Source: Vicinamibacteria bacterium (GTDB taxonomy: Bacteria > Acidobacteriota > Vicinamibacteria > Vicinamibacterales > UBA2999). From it: 17,627 bases of DNA. Positions 11,763 through 17,627 of the stretch are shown one piece after another. The position numbers were made by a program, and so were the translations under genes. The notes under the pieces were generated by a model that saw only the letters and a list, made by a program, of their open reading frames with translations, was not told the DNA's origin and did no database searches. Each line of letters starts with the position of its first letter. Within the stretch, counting starts at the first letter, position 1. Location of the stretch: positions 1 through 17,627 of the forward strand of contig JAICQE010000085.1 of NCBI GenBank assembly GCA_025938035.1, given 5' to 3'.

Positions 11763-13466
11763 CTATAACAGCCCGAGCTTCGCGGCCTTTGCCACTGCGG
11801 CGGAGCGCGAGGGGACACCGAGTTTCGACAAGGTATTGGCCACGTGCCGGTGCACGGTGTGCTCGCTGATGCACAGGCGTTCGCCGATGGCCTGATTGCT
11901 GAGACCGCTGGATATCAGCTGCAGCACTTCCATTTCCCTGGCCGTCAGGCCAATCGTGTCCGCGGGAGCGTGGGCCGGCTTCGACGGAGAAGCGAGTCGC
12001 TGGCGGATGGCGTCGGCGGCCGCGAGCTCGAGCCGGGCGTCGAGGCGCGTCAGCTCCTCGCGTGCCCGCTCGACCTCGGCGAGTGCCGCATCCGCGCGGC
12101 CGAGCCGTTCGAGCACGCCCGCGAGCCGCACACGGGCCTGCGCGGCCTCGAACGGCGCTCCGCTCCGGCCGAACAGATCAACGGCGTCTTCGAGCCGGCG
12201 GCGCGCCGTTTCGAAGTCGCCGGCGACGTTCGCGACGAGGCCGGCGGAGAGGTTTGCCGACGCGATGAGGGGCGGCGTCTTCGCGCCGGACGCGATGTCC
12301 TCCAGCTCCTCGAGGGCCGCGCGAGCGCGATCCAGGTTGCCCGCGTGCAGGGCACCCTTCGCCGGGGTACCGGCGTCCAGGGCGAGCGCGCGAATCAACA
12401 GCTCCAGTGCCGCCGCCCGTTCCGTTCGGTTCTTGAGCGGCAGTCGCCGCAAGTGGCGCTCGGCGAGTTCAACGGCGCCCTGAGGATCGTTGCGGTCCAG
12501 CGCGATGGCCGCGCGGCCAAGTGAGGCGACTGGGTGTCCGCCGCTGCGTTCGAAGAGGGATGCCGCCTCATCCAGTCTTCCCTGACGCCGCCGGAGCTCG
12601 CCGAGCCGCGCCAATCCGTCCGTCGTCATACCTGGGCGGCAGACGGCCAGCTCGTCGCAGGCGCTCGTCAGCTCGCGCTCGGCTTCCTCCCAGGCACCGC
12701 GCCACATGCACACCGAGGCGTACTGCGTCCGGCAGACGGCGAAGAGCGGCTTCAATCCCCATTTCCGGCTGTGTTCCTTGACGCGGTCGCACCACTGCAC
12801 GGCGCGTCCGTGGTCGCGGGCACGATCGCAGGCGCCGATCAGATAACAGCCGGCCAGCGCGATCAGCACACGGTCCGTCAGCTCACCGGCGAGGATCGCG
12901 GCGCTGACCTCGTCGAGCTCGCGCAGGCCGTCGGTGACCTGTCCGCGCGTGATGAGCGCGAAGCCGAGCAGCGCCCGCCCGACCATCTCGTAGTCGATCG
13001 CGCGCAGCGTCTGGGCCACGCGAATGGCTTCCCGGGCGAGCGCCTCCGCGGCTTCCGGATCGCCGTCGTCGAGCAGTGTGAACACTGCGTCGCGGGCGGC
13101 GAGGAACGCGTGTTCCGGCGATTCCGGCTGGCCTTCGAGGAGACGCCGCGCGCGCTGCAGCCAGCCTTTCGCCACGCCTTCTTCGCCGCGGAAGGCAGCG
13201 CTGTCCCATGCCATCCACACCGCGACACGGGCGGCGGACACGTGATCGCCCCGGCTGCGATAGCCGCGGAATGCACGTTCACGCGAGTCGAAGACGATGT
13301 CGGCGCGATCGAGCCACCAGGCCGCCAGACCAAGACCCTCGAGCGCCTCCGGCGTCTCTTCGATCTCGAGCGAACGCTCGAAGGCGCGCTGGGCGTCGCG
13401 CCATGCTCCAGCCTCGAGCGCGGTGCGCCCCGCTGCGAGATCGTCGACGGAATGGGAAGGCGCCAC
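11763..13466 (-). CDS. TPR-LuxR transcriptional regulator
   Basis: This 567-residue protein is almost entirely TPR-like helical pairs (residues about 8-490) and ends with a LuxR/GerE helix-turn-helix at 507-567 (LTAREMEVLQLISSGLSNQA, recognition helix around SEHTVHRHVANTLSKLGV). It should bind DNA as a transcription activator, with the TPR region sensing a partner or ligand. There is no receiver domain, AAA ATPase or autoinducer domain, so it is not a classical MalT or quorum regulator. The GTG start at 13466 lies 8 nt after a perfect TATAAT, suggesting a leaderless mRNA. It is divergent from the secreted-protein operon at 13586, which makes that operon a candidate target. This link is inference from position only. 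Confidence 0.85.
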   Translation of the reverse strand: MAPSHSVDDLAAGRTALEAGAWRDAQRAFERSLEIEETPEALEGLGLAAWWLDRADIVFDSRERAFRGYRSRGDHVSAARVAVWMAWDSAAFRGEEGVAKGWLQRARRLLEGQPESPEHAFLAARDAVFTLLDDGDPEAAEALAREAIRVAQTLRAIDYEMVGRALLGFALITRGQVTDGLRELDEVSAAILAGELTDRVLIALAGCYLIGACDRARDHGRAVQWCDRVKEHSRKWGLKPLFAVCRTQYASVCMWRGAWEEAERELTSACDELAVCRPGMTTDGLARLGELRRRQGRLDEAASLFERSGGHPVASLGRAAIALDRNDPQGAVELAERHLRRLPLKNRTERAAALELLIRALALDAGTPAKGALHAGNLDRARAALEELEDIASGAKTPPLIASANLSAGLVANVAGDFETARRRLEDAVDLFGRSGAPFEAAQARVRLAGVLERLGRADAALAEVERAREELTRLDARLELAAADAIRQRLASPSKPAHAPADTIGLTAREMEVLQLISSGLSNQAIGERLCISEHTVHRHVANTLSKLGVPSRSAAVAKAAKLGLL

Positions 13467-13474
13467 TGGCCGCG

Positions 13475-13480
13475 ATTATA
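13475..13480 (-). promoter_or_regulatory. Consensus TATAAT for a leaderless regulator mRNA
   Basis: A perfect TATAAT on the minus strand ends 8 nt before the GTG start at 13466. A transcription start the usual 7 or so bases downstream would fall at the start codon. No good -35 was found at 16-18 nt. On the plus strand of the same gap, TTGTCA (13531-13536) is a possible -35 for the gene at 13586. Confidence 0.6.
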
Positions 13481-13585
13481 TCGGGCTGAATCCGGGGACG
13501 TTCGAGGACAACCCACTCTCTGAACGGGGCTTGTCATCGCGCGCCGCTTCCGGGAGACTAGTGGCCTCATTCAGGAGGCTTCTAC

Positions 13586-14620
13586 GTGGTGCATTGGGGA
13601 ATCAGGATTTTTTCGGCGATCGCCGTTTTCATAAGTGTCTCGGTGACTGTCGGCGCGCAGTGGCCGTCGTATCCGACGCCGGATGTGCCGCGCGATCCGA
13701 AGGGTGTGCCAGTGCTGACCGGTCCTCCTCCACGCACGGCTGACGGCAAAGTGGACTTTTCAGGTGTCTGGAATGCGGGTCGCGGCCGCCGTGGTGGTGG
13801 CGCCGGCGGCGGTGGTGCCGCAGCTCCGGCAGGCGGCGCAGCAGCTCCGGCCGCGGGCGCAGCGGCGCAGGGTGGTGGAGCGCAGGCGGCTGGGGGCGCC
13901 GCAGGTCGTGGTGCCGGCGGTGCCGGCGGCGGCGGCGGGCGTGGCCGCGGGCCGCAGCCCTGCATGCCGAACCCCGATGGCACGTTCAACTCGGCGTTCT
14001 TCGAAGTGGCTGGCAACGCCAACTGCCTGCCGCCGATGCAGCAGTGGGCGCAGGATCTGAAGAAGAAGCGGATGGCCGACAACAGCAAGGACAACCCGGA
14101 CGTGTGGTGCCTGCCGATCGGCCTGATGCAGTACCACAACCACCCGCAGCCCAGTCAGATCGTGCAGACGAAGAACCTGATGCTGATTACCTACGAGTCG
14201 AACTACGGACTGCGCTACGTCTACCTCGACGGGCGGCCGGCGCCCAACAACGACCCGCAGCCCTGGTGGTTTGGCTACTCCCGCGGACGGTGGGAGGGCA
14301 ACGACACGCTCGTGGTCGAGACCACGCACTTCAACTCGGAGGAGCGCGCGTCGTGGCACGATGTCAACGGCACGCCGTGGTCCGATCAGCTCAAGATGAC
14401 GGAGCGCTTCACTCGTCCGACGTTCGGCCTGCTCCAGGTTGATGTCACGATCGACGATCCGAAGGTCTTCGCGAAGCCGTTCACCGTGCGCGTGTATCGG
14501 AACCTTCTGGTGGACCAGGAGATGATTGAATTCATCTGCAACGAGAACGAGCAGTCAACCGACCATATTCCAAAGCCGGGTCAGCCGGGATTGCCTGCAG
14601 CCCCGCCGCCGGCGAAATAG
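13586..14620 (+). CDS. Secreted protein of unknown function with Gly/Ala-rich insert
   Basis: This 344-residue protein starts at GTG 13586 with AGGAGG 7 nt upstream. The signal peptide covers residues 1-24 (cleavage near VGAQ). DGKVDFSGVWNAG (53-65) precedes a low-complexity stretch of about 60 residues made of Gly, Ala, Arg, Pro and Gln (65-123). The conserved part begins near C126 and includes WCLPIGLMQYHNHP (174-187), PWWFGYSRGRWEGNDTLVVE (226-245) and a C-terminal EFICNENE. I recognise this as a family common in Vicinamibacteria, often multi-copy and followed by DUF6152 genes; its function is unknown. Another member ends at 69 in this window. The four Cys (126, 147, 175, 318) could form disulfides after export. 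It forms an operon with the gene at 14679. Confidence 0.8.
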   Translation: MVHWGIRIFSAIAVFISVSVTVGAQWPSYPTPDVPRDPKGVPVLTGPPPRTADGKVDFSGVWNAGRGRRGGGAGGGGAAAPAGGAAAPAAGAAAQGGGAQAAGGAAGRGAGGAGGGGGRGRGPQPCMPNPDGTFNSAFFEVAGNANCLPPMQQWAQDLKKKRMADNSKDNPDVWCLPIGLMQYHNHPQPSQIVQTKNLMLITYESNYGLRYVYLDGRPAPNNDPQPWWFGYSRGRWEGNDTLVVETTHFNSEERASWHDVNGTPWSDQLKMTERFTRPTFGLLQVDVTIDDPKVFAKPFTVRVYRNLLVDQEMIEFICNENEQSTDHIPKPGQPGLPAAPPPAK

Positions 14621-14625
14621 CGTGG

Positions 14626-14666
14626 GGCGGGTTCCGCTGGAGACGATCCCGCGAAGCGGACCCGCC
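14626..14666 (+). promoter_or_regulatory. Intercistronic hairpin before the DUF6152 gene
   Basis: GGCGGGT-T-CCGC (14626-14637) pairs with GCGGACCCGCC (14656-14666), giving an 11-bp stem with one bulged T and an 18-nt loop. It begins 5 nt after the stop at 14620 and ends 2 nt before the GGAGG used by ATG 14679. It may be an mRNA-stabilising or attenuating hairpin. No T-run follows. Confidence 0.5.
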
Positions 14667-14678
14667 ATGGAGGTTGTC

Positions 14679-15056
14679 ATGAGTGGGCGAACGATCGTTG
14701 CTGTTGCCGCCGTTGTCGTGCTCGGTGCCGCACCCTCGCTGGCCCATCACGCCTGGCCCATCGACCGATCGAAAGAGGTCACCGTCAAAGGGACGGTGAC
14801 CGCCTTCAACTGGTCCAATCCGCACGTGATGATCGACCTCGAGGTCAAGACCGACGCCGGGAAGATCGAGAAGTGGAACATCGGCGGCCCGAGCACCGAG
14901 CGCATGACCGGAAACGGCTGGGACCGCAACACCCTCAAGCCCGGCGACGTGATCACCGGCATCGGCTACCGCCACAGCGACGGCTCCAACGTCGTGCAGC
15001 TGCAGAAGATCGTGCTCGCCAGCGGCAAGGAAATGCTGCTGTACGGGCGCCGGTAG
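14679..15056 (+). CDS. DUF6152-type small secreted protein
   Basis: This 125-residue protein has a signal peptide (residues 1-20, cleaved near SLA) leaving an N-terminus that starts HHAWPIDRSKEV. The mature part reads as one small beta-barrel-like domain: VTVKGTVTAFNWSNPHVMID, then WNIGGPSTERM, NTLKPGDVITGIGYRHSDGS and a C-terminal strand. This order is that of DUF6152 proteins (function unknown). The exposed HH after cleavage might bind a metal, but that is speculation. ATG 14679 is chosen for GGAGG 5 nt upstream; ATG 14667 in the same frame lacks a site. It lies 58 nt downstream of, and likely in an operon with, the secreted protein gene. The 42-nt convergent gap after it shows nothing clear. 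Confidence 0.8.
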   Translation: MSGRTIVAVAAVVVLGAAPSLAHHAWPIDRSKEVTVKGTVTAFNWSNPHVMIDLEVKTDAGKIEKWNIGGPSTERMTGNGWDRNTLKPGDVITGIGYRHSDGSNVVQLQKIVLASGKEMLLYGRR

Positions 15057-15098
15057 ACTGCATCCGATCAACTCAAGGGACGCTCCGAGGACGGTTCG

Positions 15099-16310
15099 CT
15101 ACTTGAGGTGTCGATAGACGATCTCTTCGACGCCCGCGTACAGCTTCATCGACGCGTCGTCGTAGAACGGCAGCGTCTGCATCATGACGACGACGCCGAT
15201 CCCGCGGGCCGGGTCGATGAAGAAGTGCGTGTTGAAGATGCCAGCCCAGGTACCGCTGCCTGGCGTGCGCATGTTCGGACGTTTCGCCCTGGCGAGCTGG
15301 AAGCCGAGCCCCCAGGTGTCTTCGCCCGCTCCAACCGGGAAGTCGCGCGACAGCGCCGGCGCCGCCGAGATCTGCCGCTGCACGACGACTTTGCCCGTGT
15401 GATTGTCGAACATCGACCTCGCCGACTTCTCACTCAGGATGCGCGTGTTGCCCAGACGGCCGCGGTTGAGAAGCATGCGCAGGAACAGTCCATAGTCCGC
15501 GGCGGTGGAGTACAGGCCGCCGTCGCCCTGGACTGGAGACGCGATCGTTGCCGGCATCGGACGCTCGACGAACTTCCCGTCGTTGCCGCGGGCGCTCACG
15601 GCGACGACGCGCGTGTTCTTCGACTGTGGCACGGCGTAGCTGGTGTCGTGCATCCCGAGCGGCTTGAGAATCCGCGAGTCGAGGAACGCGTCGATCTTCT
15701 GCCCCGAAATCGCCTCGACGACGTGCCCGAGCACACGCGTGCTGGCCCCATACGCCCATCCCTCGCCCGGATCGAACAGCAGCGGCAGATCCAGCTCGGT
15801 CATCTTGGTCTTCTGCGAGAGCGCCGTAACCGTCTGGCTGGCGAAGCCGTAGCCGATGCCCGAGGTGTGTGTCAGCAGATGGCGAATTGAGATGGGCCGC
15901 TTCGCCGGCCGCGTTTCGTAGGTCGCGTCCGCGCTGTTGAACTTGCTGATGACGAGTGGATCCTTGTACTTCGGCAGGTACTTCGCCACGTCGTCGTCGA
16001 GCTTCAGCTTGCCCTCGTCGACGAGCATCATGATGGCGACGGACGTCACCGCCTTCGTCATCGAGGCGATGTTGAAAATCGTGTCCTTCGCCATCGGCGT
16101 GTTGCGCAGCGTGCTGCTCTTGCCGAAGGCCTCGTGATACAGCAGTCCGTCCTTGCCCACGACGGCGACGACAGCGCCCGGCACGTCGCCGCGGGCGGTG
16201 GCATCGGCGAGGAACGTCGACAGAGCGGCCGTTCCCTGTTGGGGGATCGCCGGCGCGGCGCTCAGCGTGGCAATGACGAGGACGGGGAGAATCCAGAACA
16301 GCTTCTTCAT
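15099..16310 (-). CDS. Secreted beta-lactamase-fold serine hydrolase
   Basis: This 403-residue protein has a signal peptide (residues 1-20) and the class C beta-lactamase/esterase fold. The nucleophile motif is S83-M-T-K86 (NIASMTKAVTS), the second is Y187-G-A-S190 in place of Y-x-N, and the third region is GSGTWAGIFNTHFFIDP near the C-terminus. HLLTHTSGIGYG (144-155) is the family's conserved block. Proteins of this type include EstB-like esterases and D-aminopeptidases, and the Y-x-S variant is usual for esterases rather than true beta-lactamases. The natural substrate is unknown. ATG 16310 removes a long basic extension that runs into the divergent DinB gene, and it sits 8 nt after TAAGAT. 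No Shine-Dalgarno was seen, so a leaderless mRNA is likely. Confidence 0.88.
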   Translation of the reverse strand: MKKLFWILPVLVIATLSAAPAIPQQGTAALSTFLADATARGDVPGAVVAVVGKDGLLYHEAFGKSSTLRNTPMAKDTIFNIASMTKAVTSVAIMMLVDEGKLKLDDDVAKYLPKYKDPLVISKFNSADATYETRPAKRPISIRHLLTHTSGIGYGFASQTVTALSQKTKMTELDLPLLFDPGEGWAYGASTRVLGHVVEAISGQKIDAFLDSRILKPLGMHDTSYAVPQSKNTRVVAVSARGNDGKFVERPMPATIASPVQGDGGLYSTAADYGLFLRMLLNRGRLGNTRILSEKSARSMFDNHTGKVVVQRQISAAPALSRDFPVGAGEDTWGLGFQLARAKRPNMRTPGSGTWAGIFNTHFFIDPARGIGVVVMMQTLPFYDDASMKLYAGVEEIVYRHLK

Positions 16311-16316
16311 TTGCCG

Positions 16317-16324
16317 TAATCTTA
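16317..16324. promoter_or_regulatory. Shared symmetric -10 for two divergent leaderless genes
   Basis: The 20-bp gap between start codons at 16310 (-) and 16331 (+) contains TAATCTTA. It reads TAATCT on the plus strand (16317-16322) and TAAGAT on the minus strand (16324-16319). Each hexamer ends exactly 8 nt before its own start codon. The gap has no room for a classical leader. Confidence 0.5.
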
Positions 16325-16330
16325 GGACGG

Positions 16331-16897
16331 ATGGCGGCAGAGGAGCACGCGGATATCCGGATGCTCGAAGCGGCGCTGGATGTCGTCGACGATGACGCAC
16401 GGAAGCTGATCGACGGACTGACCGCTGAGCAGGGCGTGTGGCGGCCGGCGCCCGGGTCGTGGAGCATCGCCCACTGTCTCGATCACCTGGCAACCGCCAA
16501 CCGCGTGTACCTGCGTGCGATGGAGCCGGCGGCGGCCGACGCCGCCGCGCGTGGCCGCCGGCGCAGACGTCCGGCCGTGCCCGGCGTCATCGGCGGCTGG
16601 TTCGTGCGATCGCTGGATGCGCCGGTGAGGCCCCGCTTCAAGATGAAGGCGCCGGCGCAGATCGTGCCGCGCGAATCGCCGTCACTCGCAGACGCCGCGA
16701 CCCAATTCTTTGCAAGCCAGGAGCAGGTGCGGGCGTTTCTGCGGAAGTACGCGGAGATCGATCTCGCCGGGGTGCACTTTCCAAACCCGTTCATTCCAGG
16801 CGTGCGATTCAGCCTGGCGACCGGGCTGCACGTCATCGCGGCGCACGACCGGCGCCACGTGTGGCAGGCGTGGAACGTGCGGAGGGCACTGTTGTAG
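16331..16897 (+). CDS. DinB-family protein
   Basis: This 188-residue protein has the DinB_2 pattern: WSIAHCLDHLATANRVYL near the N-terminus with H52 as a likely ligand, and HVIAAHDRRHVWQAWNVRR at the end with H172 and H176. Such proteins bind a divalent metal in a four-helix bundle, and several are thiol transferases; the function here is unknown. A basic insert (GRRRRRP, 75-81) lies between helices 2 and 3. ATG 16331 follows a TAATCT box by 8 nt. The nearby AGGA is too close to be a strong ribosome binding site. It shares little obvious sequence with the DinB protein at 11022 beyond the His positions. Confidence 0.82.
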   Translation: MAAEEHADIRMLEAALDVVDDDARKLIDGLTAEQGVWRPAPGSWSIAHCLDHLATANRVYLRAMEPAAADAAARGRRRRRPAVPGVIGGWFVRSLDAPVRPRFKMKAPAQIVPRESPSLADAATQFFASQEQVRAFLRKYAEIDLAGVHFPNPFIPGVRFSLATGLHVIAAHDRRHVWQAWNVRRALL

Positions 16898-16903
16898 TCG
16901 CCG

Positions 16904-16935
16904 TTCCGCCTCGACCCCGTAGCTTCCGCCTCGAC
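16904..16935. repeat. 12-bp direct repeat in a convergent gap
   Basis: TTCCGCCTCGAC occurs at 16904-16915 and 16924-16935 with a 20-bp period. It fills most of the 42-bp gap between genes ending at 16897 (+) and 16940 (-). No hairpin was seen. It is likely another intergenic simple repeat. Confidence 0.6.
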
Positions 16936-16939
16936 GCTC

Positions 16940-17627
16940 TCACTGCGGCAAATTCATCCGCGCGAGGAATGAGCGAAAGCGCGGCGTCGAGCGGATCGCG
17001 GTCCAGACTGGATCCGCGGACGGCAGATAGAACCCTGTGTGCCGTTCCTCGACGGCACGTTCGAGCCAGTCGAGCGCGGCCTCGCTGTTTCCGAGCGCGA
17101 GCTCGATTTCGGCGATTGGAAACGCCGGGTAGTAGCCACGGTCCCGCCTTGCCTTCAGCTCCTGAAGAAGCCGCGCGGCTTCGTCGCGCTGCCCGCCGGA
17201 AGCCAGCGCGAATCCGAGATCGCCGAGCGTAAACGGCACCGATCCCATGATCTCGTTCGACTTGCGCAAGTGCTCGATCGCTTTCGGAAAATCACCGCTT
17301 GCCAGATAGGCGCGCCCCAGGAAGTGGTTGCCAAGTCCGAACTGCGGTTCGGTTTCCAGCGTGCGCCGCTGTTCGAGAATGGCCATCGCCGGTGCTCCGG
17401 TGATCGTGTGGAGATTGGCAGACAACACCGGCGGCTCGAGCCAGCGCGGTGAGACCGCCTGCGCGCGTGCATAAGACGCGCGTGCCTCGTCGAAGCGGCG
17501 CATGTCGGTGAGGAAGTCCCCGTACCAGCTGTGCGCGACGGCGAGTCCGGTCAATTCGATTCCGCGCCGGAAGTGCGCCTCCGCCGTGCGGTGATCCCAG
17601 TCGACGTAGTGACTGACCCAGCCGAGC
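16940..17627 (-). CDS. C-terminal TPR region of a larger protein (5' end outside window)
   Basis: The frame is open from the stop at 16940 to the window edge (229 codons), reading LGWVSHYVDWDHRTAEAHFR at the edge, so the true start is beyond 17627. The sequence is a run of TPRs with typical pieces such as HSWYGDFLTDMRRFDEARAS, LGRAYLASGDFPKAIEHLRK and ALDWLERAVEERHTG. It ends DPVWTAIRSTPRFRSFLARMNLP. This ending is the usual tail of CadC-like winged-helix/TolB/TPR regulators or kinase-TPR proteins in soil bacteria. Which N-terminal domain it carries cannot be seen. An internal TTG at 17554 is not a credible start, because TPR-like sequence continues upstream of it. Confidence 0.8.
   Translation of the reverse strand, partial: LGWVSHYVDWDHRTAEAHFRRGIELTGLAVAHSWYGDFLTDMRRFDEARASYARAQAVSPRWLEPPVLSANLHTITGAPAMAILEQRRTLETEPQFGLGNHFLGRAYLASGDFPKAIEHLRKSNEIMGSVPFTLGDLGFALASGGQRDEAARLLQELKARRDRGYYPAFPIAEIELALGNSEAALDWLERAVEERHTGFYLPSADPVWTAIRSTPRFRSFLARMNLPQ

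Noticed and set aside
10296..11768. 490-codon plus-strand frame across the methyltransferase and DinB genes
   Set aside because: It crosses two recognisable minus-strand genes and the repeat arrays and has no coherent domain.
16311..16493. 61-residue N-terminal extension of the serine hydrolase
   Set aside because: It is basic and low in hydrophobic residues and overlaps the divergent DinB gene. Starting at 16310 yields a clean signal peptide.

Overview
The window looks like a piece of a high-GC chromosome from Acidobacteriota, most likely class Vicinamibacteria. This placement is an inference from gene content. The content includes a TIGR03435-type secreted protein (a family concentrated in Acidobacteria), a DUF6152-type protein paired with a secreted Trp/Gly-rich protein, a kinase fused to TolB-like and TPR regions, two DinB-fold proteins, a secreted amidohydrolase, and intergenic gaps filled with short tandem repeats. 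No phage, IS, tRNA, rRNA or CRISPR was seen.

Layout. 1-69: last codons of a paralogue of the secreted protein encoded at 13586-14620, followed by a double hairpin. 204-886 (-): VapC/Phd-type toxin-antitoxin pair. 995-1402 (-): VOC protein. 1575-2555 (+): membrane-anchored protein with six 'SMG' repeats. 2556-3273: a gene-free gap holding two large inverted-repeat structures. 3274-4476 (-): exported amidohydrolase, divergent from 4604-6889 (+): Ser/Thr kinase-TolB-TPR protein, followed by a TIGR03435 protein (6938-7777) and a short globin-like 3' gene remnant. 11546 to 7892 (-): a tight four-gene operon, DinB, methyltransferase, PIG-L deacetylase, PLP decarboxylase, with two overlapping stop/start junctions. 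11763-13466 (-): TPR-LuxR regulator. 13586-15056 (+): a two-gene secreted-protein operon. 15099-16310 (-): secreted beta-lactamase-fold serine hydrolase, divergent from 16331-16897 (+): a second DinB protein. 16940-17627 (-): C-terminal part of a TPR protein that runs off the window.

Two things stand out beyond the gene list. First, five genes that begin transcription units (kinase, both DinB genes, LuxR regulator, serine hydrolase) have a TANNNT -10-like hexamer separated from the start codon by exactly 8 nt, which predicts leaderless mRNAs. Several other genes, mostly internal to operons, use Shine-Dalgarno sites instead. Second, the intergenic DNA is unusually structured. There are heptamer-phased arrays at three places (two of them supplying the G-rich sequence just before a start codon), a 26-bp perfect inverted repeat, and a 255-nt nested foldback whose outer 29-bp stem differs only at positions that still allow G-U pairing. 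Functions are assigned by family motifs read by eye; no database search was run.
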